Assembly: GCA_900466475.1 (NCBI GenBank)
Contig: UBMI01000018.1
Location: 123,719 to 187,718 of the forward strand
Length of the DNA stretch: 64,000 bases
Reading direction: 5' to 3'
Source of the DNA: Hyphomicrobiales bacterium
Lineage (GTDB): Bacteria > Pseudomonadota > Alphaproteobacteria > Rhizobiales > Rhizobiaceae
A model generated the notes under the pieces. The model had not been told where the DNA came from and did not search any database. It was given only the letters and a program-made list of their open reading frames with translations. Below are positions 32,676 through 39,995 of this stretch, piece after piece; the stretch's first letter is position 1, and every line of letters starts with the position of its first letter. The position numbers and the translations under genes were made by a program.

Positions 32676-33552
32676 TATCTCGACCGTACCACCCATCGAT
32701 GCCGCCTCGGCAAACAGCGCTGGCCGCAAGGTCCGTACCGGCACGCAGATCTACATGTATGTCTCGCTGCTGATCGTTGCCGGCCTCGTCGTCATCCCGC
32801 TGATCAGCACAGCGCTCGGCGGCTTCAAGACGCTGTCCGACCTTCGCGGCAATCCCTTCGGTCTGCCGACGGTATGGCAGTGGAGCAACTACATCGACAT
32901 CATCGTCAGCCAGCGCTACTGGCTGCAGATGGGCAATTCGCTGCTGATCGCCCTGCTCACAGTCTTCCTGACGCTGACGCTGGGCGCCATGGCTGCCTTC
33001 TGCTTTGCCCATATCCGTTTCTTCGGCTCGACCTATCTGGTCAACTACTTCCTGATCGGGCTGATGTTCCCGGCGGCCACCGCGATCCTGCCGCTTTACA
33101 TCCGCATCCGCGATCTCGGGCTTCTCAATACCTATTGGGGCGTGGTGCTGCCGCAGGTGGCCTTCGGGCTCGGCATGAGTATCATGCTCTTCCGCAATTA
33201 TTTCCGGAACCTGCCGTCAGAGCTCTTCGATGCGGCTTTTGTCGATGGTTGCGGCTATATGCGCTTCTTCTGGCACATATCGCTGCCGCTCTCGCGCCCG
33301 ATCATCGCCACCGTCGGCATCATCTCCTTCGTTGGCAGCTGGAACAGCTATATCGTGCCGCTGATCATGCTCAATTCCGAGAGCCTCTATCCCTGGCCGC
33401 TCGGCATCATGGTCTATAGAGGCGAGTTCGCCACCGATTGGCATCTCATCCTGGCGTTCATCACGCTGACCATCCTGCCGACCATCATCGTCTTTTTCCT
33501 CGCCCAGAAGCACATCATCGCCGGCCTGACAGCTGGTGCGGTGAAGTCCTGA
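32668..33552 (+). CDS. CUT1-type sugar ABC transporter permease 2 (MalG/UgpE type)
   Basis: The 294-aa protein overlaps the end of the first permease by 8 nt. About six helices are seen, starting with YMYVSLLIVAGLVVIPLISTALGGFKT. The EAA loop is DAAFVDGCGYMRFFWHISLPLSRPIIATVGIISFVGSWNSYIVPLI, typical of MalG/UgpE. The C-terminus ends with ...QKHIIAGLTAGAVKS, the usual CUT1 tail that contacts the ATPase. Translational coupling to the first permease would keep both at equal levels. Confidence 0.93.
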   Translation: MTDISTVPPIDAASANSAGRKVRTGTQIYMYVSLLIVAGLVVIPLISTALGGFKTLSDLRGNPFGLPTVWQWSNYIDIIVSQRYWLQMGNSLLIALLTVFLTLTLGAMAAFCFAHIRFFGSTYLVNYFLIGLMFPAATAILPLYIRIRDLGLLNTYWGVVLPQVAFGLGMSIMLFRNYFRNLPSELFDAAFVDGCGYMRFFWHISLPLSRPIIATVGIISFVGSWNSYIVPLIMLNSESLYPWPLGIMVYRGEFATDWHLILAFITLTILPTIIVFFLAQKHIIAGLTAGAVKS

Positions 33553-33573
33553 GCCCGCATAGGAGACACGCAC

Positions 33574-34647
33574 ATGGCGTCCGTCGAACTGAAGAATATC
33601 CGCAAGGCCTATGGATCGCTCGATGTGATCCACAATATCTCGCTGTCGATCGAGGATGGACAGTTCGTCGCCCTGGTCGGCCCGTCCGGCTGCGGCAAGT
33701 CCACGTTGCTGCGCATGATCGCCGGCCTTGAGGAAATCACCAGCGGCGAGATCATGATCGATGACGCCGTCGTCAATGAGCTGACGCCGCGCGAGCGCAA
33801 CATCGCCATGGTGTTCCAGTCCTATGCGCTCTATCCGCATATGACGGTCGCCGAAAACATGGGCTTCAATTTGAAACTATCAGGTCTTCCCAAGCCGCAG
33901 ATTGAGCAGCGTGTGGCCGAGGCCGCCCGTATGCTCGATCTGACGAAACTGATGGATCGCAAGCCTGCACAGCTTTCCGGTGGCCAGCGCCAGCGAGTCG
34001 CCATGGGCCGCGCCATCGTGCGCAATCCGGCCGTTTTCCTGTTCGATGAGCCGCTCTCCAATCTCGATGCGAAGCTGCGCGTGCAGATGCGCTCGGAAAT
34101 CAAGACGCTGCACCAGAAGGTCAAGACGACCTCGATCTACGTTACCCACGACCAGATCGAGGCGATGACGCTTGCCGACCGCATCGTCGTCCTGAACCAG
34201 GGCAAGATCGAGCAGGAGGGCACGCCCCTCGAACTCTACAAGAAGCCGGCCAATCTCTTCGTCGCCGCCTTTATCGGCTCTCCGGCGATGAACCTCATCG
34301 AAGGCGTCGTCGAAGGTGAGGGTGGCGGACCGGCCGCACGCCTTTCGGACGGGACTGCGATCCGGATCGCGCCTGACCGCAAGGTTCGCCCCGGCCAGGC
34401 AGTGACCGTCGGCCTTCGTCCTGAACATTTGACACCCGGCGGCAGGGACGGAAATGCGCTTGCCGGGCAGACCTTGCTGGTCGAGCCGACGGGCGCCCAG
34501 ACGCATGTCGTCTTCGATCTCGCCGGTCAGCCGGTCACCGCTGTGGTGGATGCGGATTATGCTGCCCGCTACGGTGCGCGTTTCGAAGCCAATATTTCCA
34601 GCGAGCAGGTCCATATTTTCGACCGGGGTACGGGTCTGGCGCTCTAA
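33574..34647 (+). CDS. CUT1-type sugar ABC transporter ATP-binding protein (MsmK/UgpC type)
   Basis: The 357-aa protein has Walker A GPSGCGKS (37-44), Q-loop MVFQSYALYPHMTVAENM, signature LSGGQRQRVAMGRA, Walker B FLFDEPLSNLDAKLR and switch His in YVTHDQIEAMTLADRI. A TOBE/OB regulatory domain follows from ~residue 235 (GLRPEHLTPGG). It is the energy source of the importer and the last gene of the operon, followed by a strong terminator. No separate hydrolase gene follows, so catabolism probably relies on the divergent dehydrogenase/ThuA pair. Confidence 0.94.
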   Translation: MASVELKNIRKAYGSLDVIHNISLSIEDGQFVALVGPSGCGKSTLLRMIAGLEEITSGEIMIDDAVVNELTPRERNIAMVFQSYALYPHMTVAENMGFNLKLSGLPKPQIEQRVAEAARMLDLTKLMDRKPAQLSGGQRQRVAMGRAIVRNPAVFLFDEPLSNLDAKLRVQMRSEIKTLHQKVKTTSIYVTHDQIEAMTLADRIVVLNQGKIEQEGTPLELYKKPANLFVAAFIGSPAMNLIEGVVEGEGGGPAARLSDGTAIRIAPDRKVRPGQAVTVGLRPEHLTPGGRDGNALAGQTLLVEPTGAQTHVVFDLAGQPVTAVVDADYAARYGARFEANISSEQVHIFDRGTGLAL

Positions 34648-34699
34648 GTTTAAGAGATAGCGAGCGGGCTTCGTTGGCCCGTCCAATCGATCTCAAATG

Positions 34700-34735
34700 A
34701 AATCCGCCGCCAATCGTCTGACTGGCGGCGGATTT
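34700..34735. terminator. bidirectional intrinsic terminator
   Basis: AAATCCGCCGCCA (34700-34712) and TGGCGGCGGATTT (34723-34735) form a perfect 13-bp stem with a 10-nt loop and a T-run on the plus side (ATTTTTCTT). A-rich sequence on the left gives the matching T-run for the minus strand. It separates the sugar ABC operon from convergent dctA. Confidence 0.92.
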
Positions 34736-34750
34736 TTCTTGTCTCGCTGT

Positions 34751-36085
34751 TTACTCGGCGGGCACTGCCACCGGGGCAAGCAGGTCGCTCTCATCGCGCA
34801 GATTGCCGGCCATCGCCGCGGCAAAACGGGTCTGGTCGAGTTCGTTTTCCCAGCGGGCAACGACGATGGTGGCAACCGCATTGCCGACGAGGTTGGTCAG
34901 CGCGCGGCATTCCGACATGAAGCGGTCGATGCCGAGGATGAGCGCCATGCCAGCGATCGGAACCGAGGGAACGACCGAGAGCGTGGCGGCAAGCGTGATG
35001 AAGCCAGCGCCGGTAATGCCGGCGGCACCCTTGGAGCTGAGCATCGCCACGAGCAGCAGCAGGATCTGGTCGCCGAAGCTCAGATGCGTATCCGTCGCCT
35101 GGGCGATGAAGAGTGCCGCCAGCGTCATATAGATATTGGTGCCGTCGAGATTGAAGGAATAGCCGGTCGGAATGACGAGACCGACAACTGAGCGCTTGCA
35201 GCCGGCGCGTTCCATCTTGTTCATCAGACCGGGCAAGGCGGCTTCAGACGACGAGGTGCCGAGCACCAACAGCAGTTCTTCCTTGATATAGCGCAGTAGC
35301 GCCAGGATGGAGAAGCCGTTATAGCGGGCGACCGCGCCGAGTACGACCAGCACGAAGAGCAGCGAGGTCAGATAGAAGGTACCGATCAGGAAGGCGAGGT
35401 TGGCGATCGCGCCGATGCCATATTTGCCGATCGTGAAGGCCATGGCGCCAAAGGCGCCGATCGGGGCGAACTTCATCAGGATCGCGACGAGGCGGAAGAC
35501 CGGAGCTGTCAGAACCTGGAAGAAGTCGAGAACCGGCTTCCCGCGTTCGCCGACAGAGCCAAGCGCAATGCCGAAGACGACGGAGAAGAACAGCACCTGT
35601 AGGATGTCGCCTTTGGCGAAAGCGCCGACGATCGTGTCCGGGATGATGTTCATCAGGAAGCCGACGATTGTCGCGTCATGGGCCTGAGCGGCGTAGTTGT
35701 TGACGGCTTTCGTATCGAGCGTCGCCGGATCGATATGCATGCCGGCGCCTGGCTGCAGCACATTGGAAACGACAAGGCCGACGACGAGCGCCAGCGTCGA
35801 GAAGACGAGGAAGTAGCCAAGCGCCTTGCCGACCACGCGACCGAACTTCTTGAGATCGGCCATGCCGGCAATGCCGGTCGTGACGGTCAGGAAGATGACC
35901 GGCGCGATCACCATGCGCACAAGCTTGATGAACGCGTCTCCGAGCGGCTGCAGCGAAGCGCCGAGAGATGGGTAGAAGTGGCCGAGCAGAATGCCGGCCG
36001 CGATGGCGGCGAGAACCTGCACGTAGAGGTGCCGGTAAAAGGGAGTTTTGCCGCGATCTGCAGCGGCGTTCATTGCAATATCCAT
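34751..36085 (-). CDS. dctA: C4-dicarboxylate:cation symporter DctA
   Basis: The product is 444 aa from ATG 36085 with GGAGGACACC directly upstream; the longer open frame to 36796 runs through the promoter and opposite dctB. It is a DAACS/GltPh-fold carrier: YRHLYVQVLAAIAAGILLGHFYP, KLVRMVIAPVIFLTVTTGIAGM, the serine-rich loop GTSSSEAALPGLMNKMERAGCKRSVVGLVIPTGYSFNLDGTNIYMTLAALFIAQA, and DRFMSECRALTNLVGNAVATIVVARWENELD. It takes up succinate, fumarate and malate at the inner membrane, which is the carbon supply of nitrogen-fixing bacteroids. Expression should depend on sigma-54 and DctD, whose signals lie upstream. Confidence 0.97.
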   Translation of the reverse strand: MDIAMNAAADRGKTPFYRHLYVQVLAAIAAGILLGHFYPSLGASLQPLGDAFIKLVRMVIAPVIFLTVTTGIAGMADLKKFGRVVGKALGYFLVFSTLALVVGLVVSNVLQPGAGMHIDPATLDTKAVNNYAAQAHDATIVGFLMNIIPDTIVGAFAKGDILQVLFFSVVFGIALGSVGERGKPVLDFFQVLTAPVFRLVAILMKFAPIGAFGAMAFTIGKYGIGAIANLAFLIGTFYLTSLLFVLVVLGAVARYNGFSILALLRYIKEELLLVLGTSSSEAALPGLMNKMERAGCKRSVVGLVIPTGYSFNLDGTNIYMTLAALFIAQATDTHLSFGDQILLLLVAMLSSKGAAGITGAGFITLAATLSVVPSVPIAGMALILGIDRFMSECRALTNLVGNAVATIVVARWENELDQTRFAAAMAGNLRDESDLLAPVAVPAE

Positions 36086-36170
36086 GGTGTCCTCCACTAT
36101 GCCGGACGCCAATAGGGCGACGGCCAAGTCATGATGGTCAAACAGCCTCCCGACTGATGAGGACTTGTTT

Positions 36171-36186
36171 TGCAACGCGTGTGCCA
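36171..36186 (-). promoter_or_regulatory. sigma-54 promoter of dctA
   Basis: On the minus strand TGGCAC-ACGCG-TTGCA is a near-perfect -24/-12 element (consensus TGGCAC-N5-TTGCW). It is followed after about 75 nt by the dctA ribosome site, with a predicted transcript start near 36160. Confidence 0.92.
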
Positions 36187-36250
36187 GTTTCCTCGGATTT
36201 CCTAATTCATTGATATTGTTGACTGTGACTGGTTGATGCAGATGAGGCAG

Positions 36251-36291
36251 TGCGAGTTTTCGCACAAAGTGATTTGTCGGTCGTGCGAAAA
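36251..36291. promoter_or_regulatory. DctD upstream activator sites
   Basis: TGCGA/TCGCA (36251-36255 and 36260-36264) and TTTTCGCAC/GTGCGAAAA (36257-36265 and 36283-36291) are nested inverted repeats about 65-120 bp upstream of the dctA -24 element. This is the position of the tandem DctD-binding sites known in rhizobia. They overlap the leader of divergent dctB, so DctD may also affect its own operon. Confidence 0.75.
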
Positions 36292-36292
36292 T

Positions 36293-38170
36293 ATGCACAA
36301 TGCGACCATGCTCCAGAGGACCGCAAACGAACGTTTCCTGACGCCTGAACAGCTTGGCCGGCGCTCCCGGTCGGTCTGGCTGGTCTTTGCGGCGCTCGCG
36401 GCCATTCTGATCGGCACGGCCCTCTACGGCGCAGGCGTCTATGGTCGACTGCAGGCAATTGCGGCACTGGAGGATCAGGGGCAGACGGACGCCAATCTCA
36501 AGGTGGCGTTGCTGCGTGCCGTGCTGGAGGGGCCGCGGGCTCTGCCGCTGCTCCTTGCGGATGACCAGCAGGTGCGAGACGCTCTGGCATCGGGGCAGGG
36601 AGAGGCCGTCATGGGGCTTGATCGCAAGCTTCAGAGCCTTGTCGCCGGCACCCGCGCTTCGGTTCTTTATGTAACCGGCAAGAATGGCATCGCGATCGCT
36701 TCCAGCAACTGGCAGGAGCCTCTGAGCTTTGTAGGCAACGACTATTCCTTCCGTGATTATTTTCGCCGTGCGATGGAAAATGGGACGGCAGAGCACTTCG
36801 CGCTAGGCAATGTCAGCAACCGGCCGGGGCTTTATATTTCCCGACGGGTCGGGGATGCTGCGGCTCCACTTGGCGTCGTCGTCGTCAAGATGGAGTTCGA
36901 TCAGCTGGAATCGGACTGGCGCGATGCAGCCCGGCCGGCCTATGTCATCGATGAGCACGGTGTCGTGCTTATCACCAGCTTGTCGTCATGGCGTTTTATG
37001 ACGGCCAAGCCTCTGCCGCAGGAAAGCCTTGCCGCGATCAGGACGAGCTTACAATTCGGCGAGGCGCCGCTGCTGCCTTTGCCGATCGACGAACAGCAGG
37101 AACTGAGGCCTGGAGCCGCAATCGTCCACGCCATCATGCCGGGCGCCGGGGAGGGCGAGTTCCTGCGATTGCGCACGGACGTGCCATCAACAACCTGGCA
37201 ACTCGAATATCTGGTGCCGACCGAGGCGCCGATAGCCTCTTCCGTGCGCGAATGGCGACTGCTGACATTGGCAGCCCTCATTCCCGTGCTCGCGATCATG
37301 ACGTTTCTGTTGCGCCGCCGCCAGATCGCCGTCATGCGTATTGCGACCGAGCGCGCCGCGCGCGAGGAGCTGGAGCGTCGGGTACTGGAGCGCACGCAGG
37401 ATCTGAGCCGCGCCCGTGACCGCCTGCAGGAGGAGATAACCGACCATCGCGCCACCGAAGCGAGGCTGCAGGTGGTTCAACAGGAGCTGGTGCAGGCGAA
37501 CCGTCTGGCGATCCTGGGGCAGGTTGCCGCCGGCGTGGCACATGAGATCAATCAGCCGGTCGCGACTATCCGTGCCTATGCCGACAATGCCCGCACCTTC
37601 CTCAAACGGCGGCAGCCGGATTCAGCCGACGACAATCTCGGTGCGATTGCCAGCCTGACAGAACGCATCGGTGCCATCACCGAGGAGTTGAAGGCTTTTG
37701 CCCGCAAGGGTCGCACCGCGGCGGAGCCGACAGAACTGCGCGCGGCCATCGAAGGCGCAGTCGTTCTGCTGCGGAGCCGTTTTGCTGGCCGATTGGATGC
37801 GCTCGATATCAAGCTGCCCTCTGCCGATCTGAAAGTAAACGGCAATCGCATCCGGTTGGAGCAGGTGCTGATCAATCTCTTTCAGAACGCGCTGGAGGCG
37901 CTGGAGGGCCGCGAGGGCGCAAAGGTGGAGGTCTTTTGCGAGGAGATGGGCAACCAGGTAGCGGTGAGCGTCATCGATAACGGCCCAGGCATATCTGCGG
38001 ACATCCTCGGCTCGCTCTTTTCGCCTTTCAATACCTCTAAGGAAAAGGGCCTGGGTCTTGGCCTCGTCATCTCGAAGGATATCGTTGCCGATTATGGCGG
38101 CCGTATCGAGGTCGACAGCAACGAGAGCGGCACCCGCTTTACCGTCTATCTGCAGAAGGCACAGGCATGA
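36293..38170 (+). CDS. dctB: C4-dicarboxylate sensor histidine kinase DctB
   Basis: The product is 625 aa from ATG 36293; ATG 36308 would give 620 aa and TTG 36233 is less likely because it lies before the DctD sites. No good ribosome site marks either start. One membrane helix (SVWLVFAALAAILIGTALYGAG) leads into a ~250-residue periplasmic double-PAS sensor (SVLYVTGKNGIAIASSNW, DYSFRDYFRRAMENGTAEHFALG), then a second helix (LLTLAALIPVLAIMTFLL), a coiled-coil linker and the kinase: H-box VAAGVAHEINQPVATIRAYA, N-box NLFQNALEAL, VIDNGPGI and GLGLGLVISKDIV. It senses periplasmic dicarboxylates and phosphorylates DctD. Confidence 0.95.
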   Translation: MHNATMLQRTANERFLTPEQLGRRSRSVWLVFAALAAILIGTALYGAGVYGRLQAIAALEDQGQTDANLKVALLRAVLEGPRALPLLLADDQQVRDALASGQGEAVMGLDRKLQSLVAGTRASVLYVTGKNGIAIASSNWQEPLSFVGNDYSFRDYFRRAMENGTAEHFALGNVSNRPGLYISRRVGDAAAPLGVVVVKMEFDQLESDWRDAARPAYVIDEHGVVLITSLSSWRFMTAKPLPQESLAAIRTSLQFGEAPLLPLPIDEQQELRPGAAIVHAIMPGAGEGEFLRLRTDVPSTTWQLEYLVPTEAPIASSVREWRLLTLAALIPVLAIMTFLLRRRQIAVMRIATERAAREELERRVLERTQDLSRARDRLQEEITDHRATEARLQVVQQELVQANRLAILGQVAAGVAHEINQPVATIRAYADNARTFLKRRQPDSADDNLGAIASLTERIGAITEELKAFARKGRTAAEPTELRAAIEGAVVLLRSRFAGRLDALDIKLPSADLKVNGNRIRLEQVLINLFQNALEALEGREGAKVEVFCEEMGNQVAVSVIDNGPGISADILGSLFSPFNTSKEKGLGLGLVISKDIVADYGGRIEVDSNESGTRFTVYLQKAQA

Positions 38171-39534
38171 GTGAAACTATCCCCGTCTTCCTTATCGATG
38201 ACGACAAGGATCTCCTGAAGGCGACGAAACAGACGCTGGAGCTTGCCGGCTTTTCGGTTTCGACCTTTTCCGCCGCTACGGAAGCTCTGAAGGATCTGAG
38301 CGCGGAGTTCTCGGGTGTCGTCGTTTCCGATATCCGCATGCCGCATGTCGACGGATTGCAGCTCTTCGATCGAATCCGTCGCCTCGATGAAGACCTTCCC
38401 GTGATCCTGATCACAGGGCATGGCGATATCCCGATGGCCGTCAAGGCAATCCAGGATGGGGCCTATGACTTCATCACCAAGCCTTTTGCAGCCGACAGGC
38501 TGGTGCAAAGCGTGCACCGCGCCGCCGAAAAACGCCGGCTCGTGCTCGACAACCGGTCGCTGCGCGACGCGGCTGAACAGGCGCAGGGCGATCTGCCGCT
38601 GATTGGCCAGACGCCTGCCATGGAGCGCCTGCGACGAACGCTCCGGCAGATCGCCGACACCGATGTCGACGTCCTGGTGACTGGCGAAACCGGCAGCGGC
38701 AAGGAAGTGGTGGCAAGCCTGCTGCATCGCTGGAGCCGTCGTTCGAAGGGAAACTTCGTCGCGCTGAATTGCGGCGCCCTGCCTGAAACGGTGATCGAGA
38801 GCGAACTCTTCGGTCACGAAGCCGGGGCGTTCACGGGTGCCCAGAAGAAACGCATCGGCCGCATCGAACATTCGAGCGGTGGGACGTTGTTTCTCGATGA
38901 AATCGAAAGCATGCCGGCCCCCGCCCAGGTGCAGATGCTGCGCGTCCTGGAAATGCGCGAAGTCATGCCACTCGGCACCAACGAGGTGCGGCCGGTCGAC
39001 CTGCGTGTCGTGGCTGCGGCCAAGGTTGATCTCGGCGATCCGCGCGAGCGCGGCGATTTCCGCGAGGATCTCTATTATCGGCTCAATGTCGTGACGATCA
39101 GCATCCCGCCGCTGCGCGACCGGCGCGACGACATCCCGCTCCTCTTCGCCCACTTCACCGAACGGGCCGCCACCCGCTTCAAGCGTCCGGTACCCGTCGC
39201 TTCGCCCGAACTGCACCGCCACCTGAAGAGCCATGACTGGCCGGGCAATGTGCGCGAACTCTCTCATTTCGCTGAACGCTTCGTCCTCGGTCTTGAAGCG
39301 GTGCCGGTGGAGCCGAGGCAAAACGGGGTTGAAAACAAAGATGCCCCCTTGCCTCTGCCGGCGAGGATGGACCGCTATGAGGCCGATATCATCCGCGAGA
39401 CGCTGACCCGGAACGATGGCGACGTACGCCGGACAATCGAAACCCTCGGCATTCCACGCAAGACCTTTTACGACAAACTGCAGCGGCACGGCATCGAACG
39501 GGCTGCGTTCAGCTCGTCAAAGCCCGAAAGCTGA
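38167..39534 (+). CDS. dctD: C4-dicarboxylate response regulator DctD (sigma-54 activator)
   Basis: The 455-aa protein overlaps dctB by 4 nt. The receiver domain has the acidic pocket (DDDKD, residues 11-15) and phospho-acceptor Asp55 in VVVSDIRMP. The AAA+ domain has Walker A GETGSGKE, the sigma-54-contacting GAFTGA loop and Walker B GGTLFLDEIES. A Fis-type HTH ends the protein (YEADIIRETLTRNDGDVRRTIETLGIPRKTFYDKLQRHGI). Phosphorylated DctD activates the sigma-54 promoter of dctA at 36171. Confidence 0.97.
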   Translation: MSETIPVFLIDDDKDLLKATKQTLELAGFSVSTFSAATEALKDLSAEFSGVVVSDIRMPHVDGLQLFDRIRRLDEDLPVILITGHGDIPMAVKAIQDGAYDFITKPFAADRLVQSVHRAAEKRRLVLDNRSLRDAAEQAQGDLPLIGQTPAMERLRRTLRQIADTDVDVLVTGETGSGKEVVASLLHRWSRRSKGNFVALNCGALPETVIESELFGHEAGAFTGAQKKRIGRIEHSSGGTLFLDEIESMPAPAQVQMLRVLEMREVMPLGTNEVRPVDLRVVAAAKVDLGDPRERGDFREDLYYRLNVVTISIPPLRDRRDDIPLLFAHFTERAATRFKRPVPVASPELHRHLKSHDWPGNVRELSHFAERFVLGLEAVPVEPRQNGVENKDAPLPLPARMDRYEADIIRETLTRNDGDVRRTIETLGIPRKTFYDKLQRHGIERAAFSSSKPES

Positions 39535-39605
39535 CGCGTCGGTTGCCGCAGAACAGGTCGCTGCACAGATTGCTATGTAACAACGAGCCGCAACCATAAA
39601 GACTG

Positions 39606-39626
39606 GGTTGAGGCCAATTCTCAACC
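39606..39626 (+). terminator. possible dctBD terminator hairpin
   Basis: GGTTGAG (39606-39612) and CTCAACC (39620-39626) form a perfect 7-bp stem with a 7-nt loop, 72 nt after the dctD stop. Only a weak T-rich stretch (CTTTCTTG) follows, so termination strength is unclear. Confidence 0.4.
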
Positions 39627-39842
39627 ACTGCTGGCTTTCTTGCGGAGTTCTTGAAGACAGCTGTCTTTTTTGGAAGGCGAGAAATTCTCGCTCCAGCGAA
39701 TCAGGTGGCCTTTTGAGCGGCACCGACACATATTCGTGTCATCGGCGTGAAGGTGCGCGGCGTCCTCTTTTAAACCGCGCGCGAATAATACTCCCGGCAC
39801 GGTCGCAAAGCTATAGAGGCCGTCAGATTTCGAGGATCAAAT

Positions 39843-39858
39843 TGGCAAGTTACGCGCA
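39843..39858 (+). promoter_or_regulatory. weak candidate sigma-54 promoter for prkA
   Basis: TGGCAA-GTTAC-GCGCA keeps the essential GG and GC at the right N10 spacing and five of six -24 bases, but lacks the TT of the -12 box. The gamma-proteobacterial prkA (yeaG) operon is nitrogen-starvation/sigma-54 controlled, which makes this worth listing. It is about 140 bp before the prkA ATG. Confidence 0.25.
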
Positions 39859-39995
39859 CTTTTTTGTGTAGCGATGCCGGAATGTCGACCATGTCTTATT
39901 TCCGCCGAGGAGGACCTTGATCTTTCGAAACATTGGCGCACCATCTTACTTAGCGAAGGCGAAAATCGCTGAGGCAGACCTTTATAGGAGGGCCT

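Larger units (their letters stand above)
39535..39995. other. 461-bp intergenic region between dctD and prkA with several hairpins
   Basis: No protein-coding gene is supported here. The first part holds three small inverted repeats: 39606-39626, GCGAG/CTCGC at 39678-39692, and GACAC/GTGTC at 39725-39740. The second part is the presumed prkA promoter and a leader of over 100 nt. The density of stems could hide a small RNA, but nothing decides it. Confidence 0.5.

Noticed and set aside
38146..39489. 447-codon minus-strand frame over dctD
   Set aside because: It is fully antisense to a strongly supported gene and looks like a codon-position shadow.
39654..39671. AAGACAGCTGTCTT followed by a T-run, resembling a terminator
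   Set aside because: The palindrome has no loop; with a minimum loop only 5 weak pairs remain, so I did not call it a terminator.
39608..39871. 87-codon plus-strand frame between dctD and prkA
   Set aside because: No ribosome site; it crosses three hairpins and the presumed prkA promoter.
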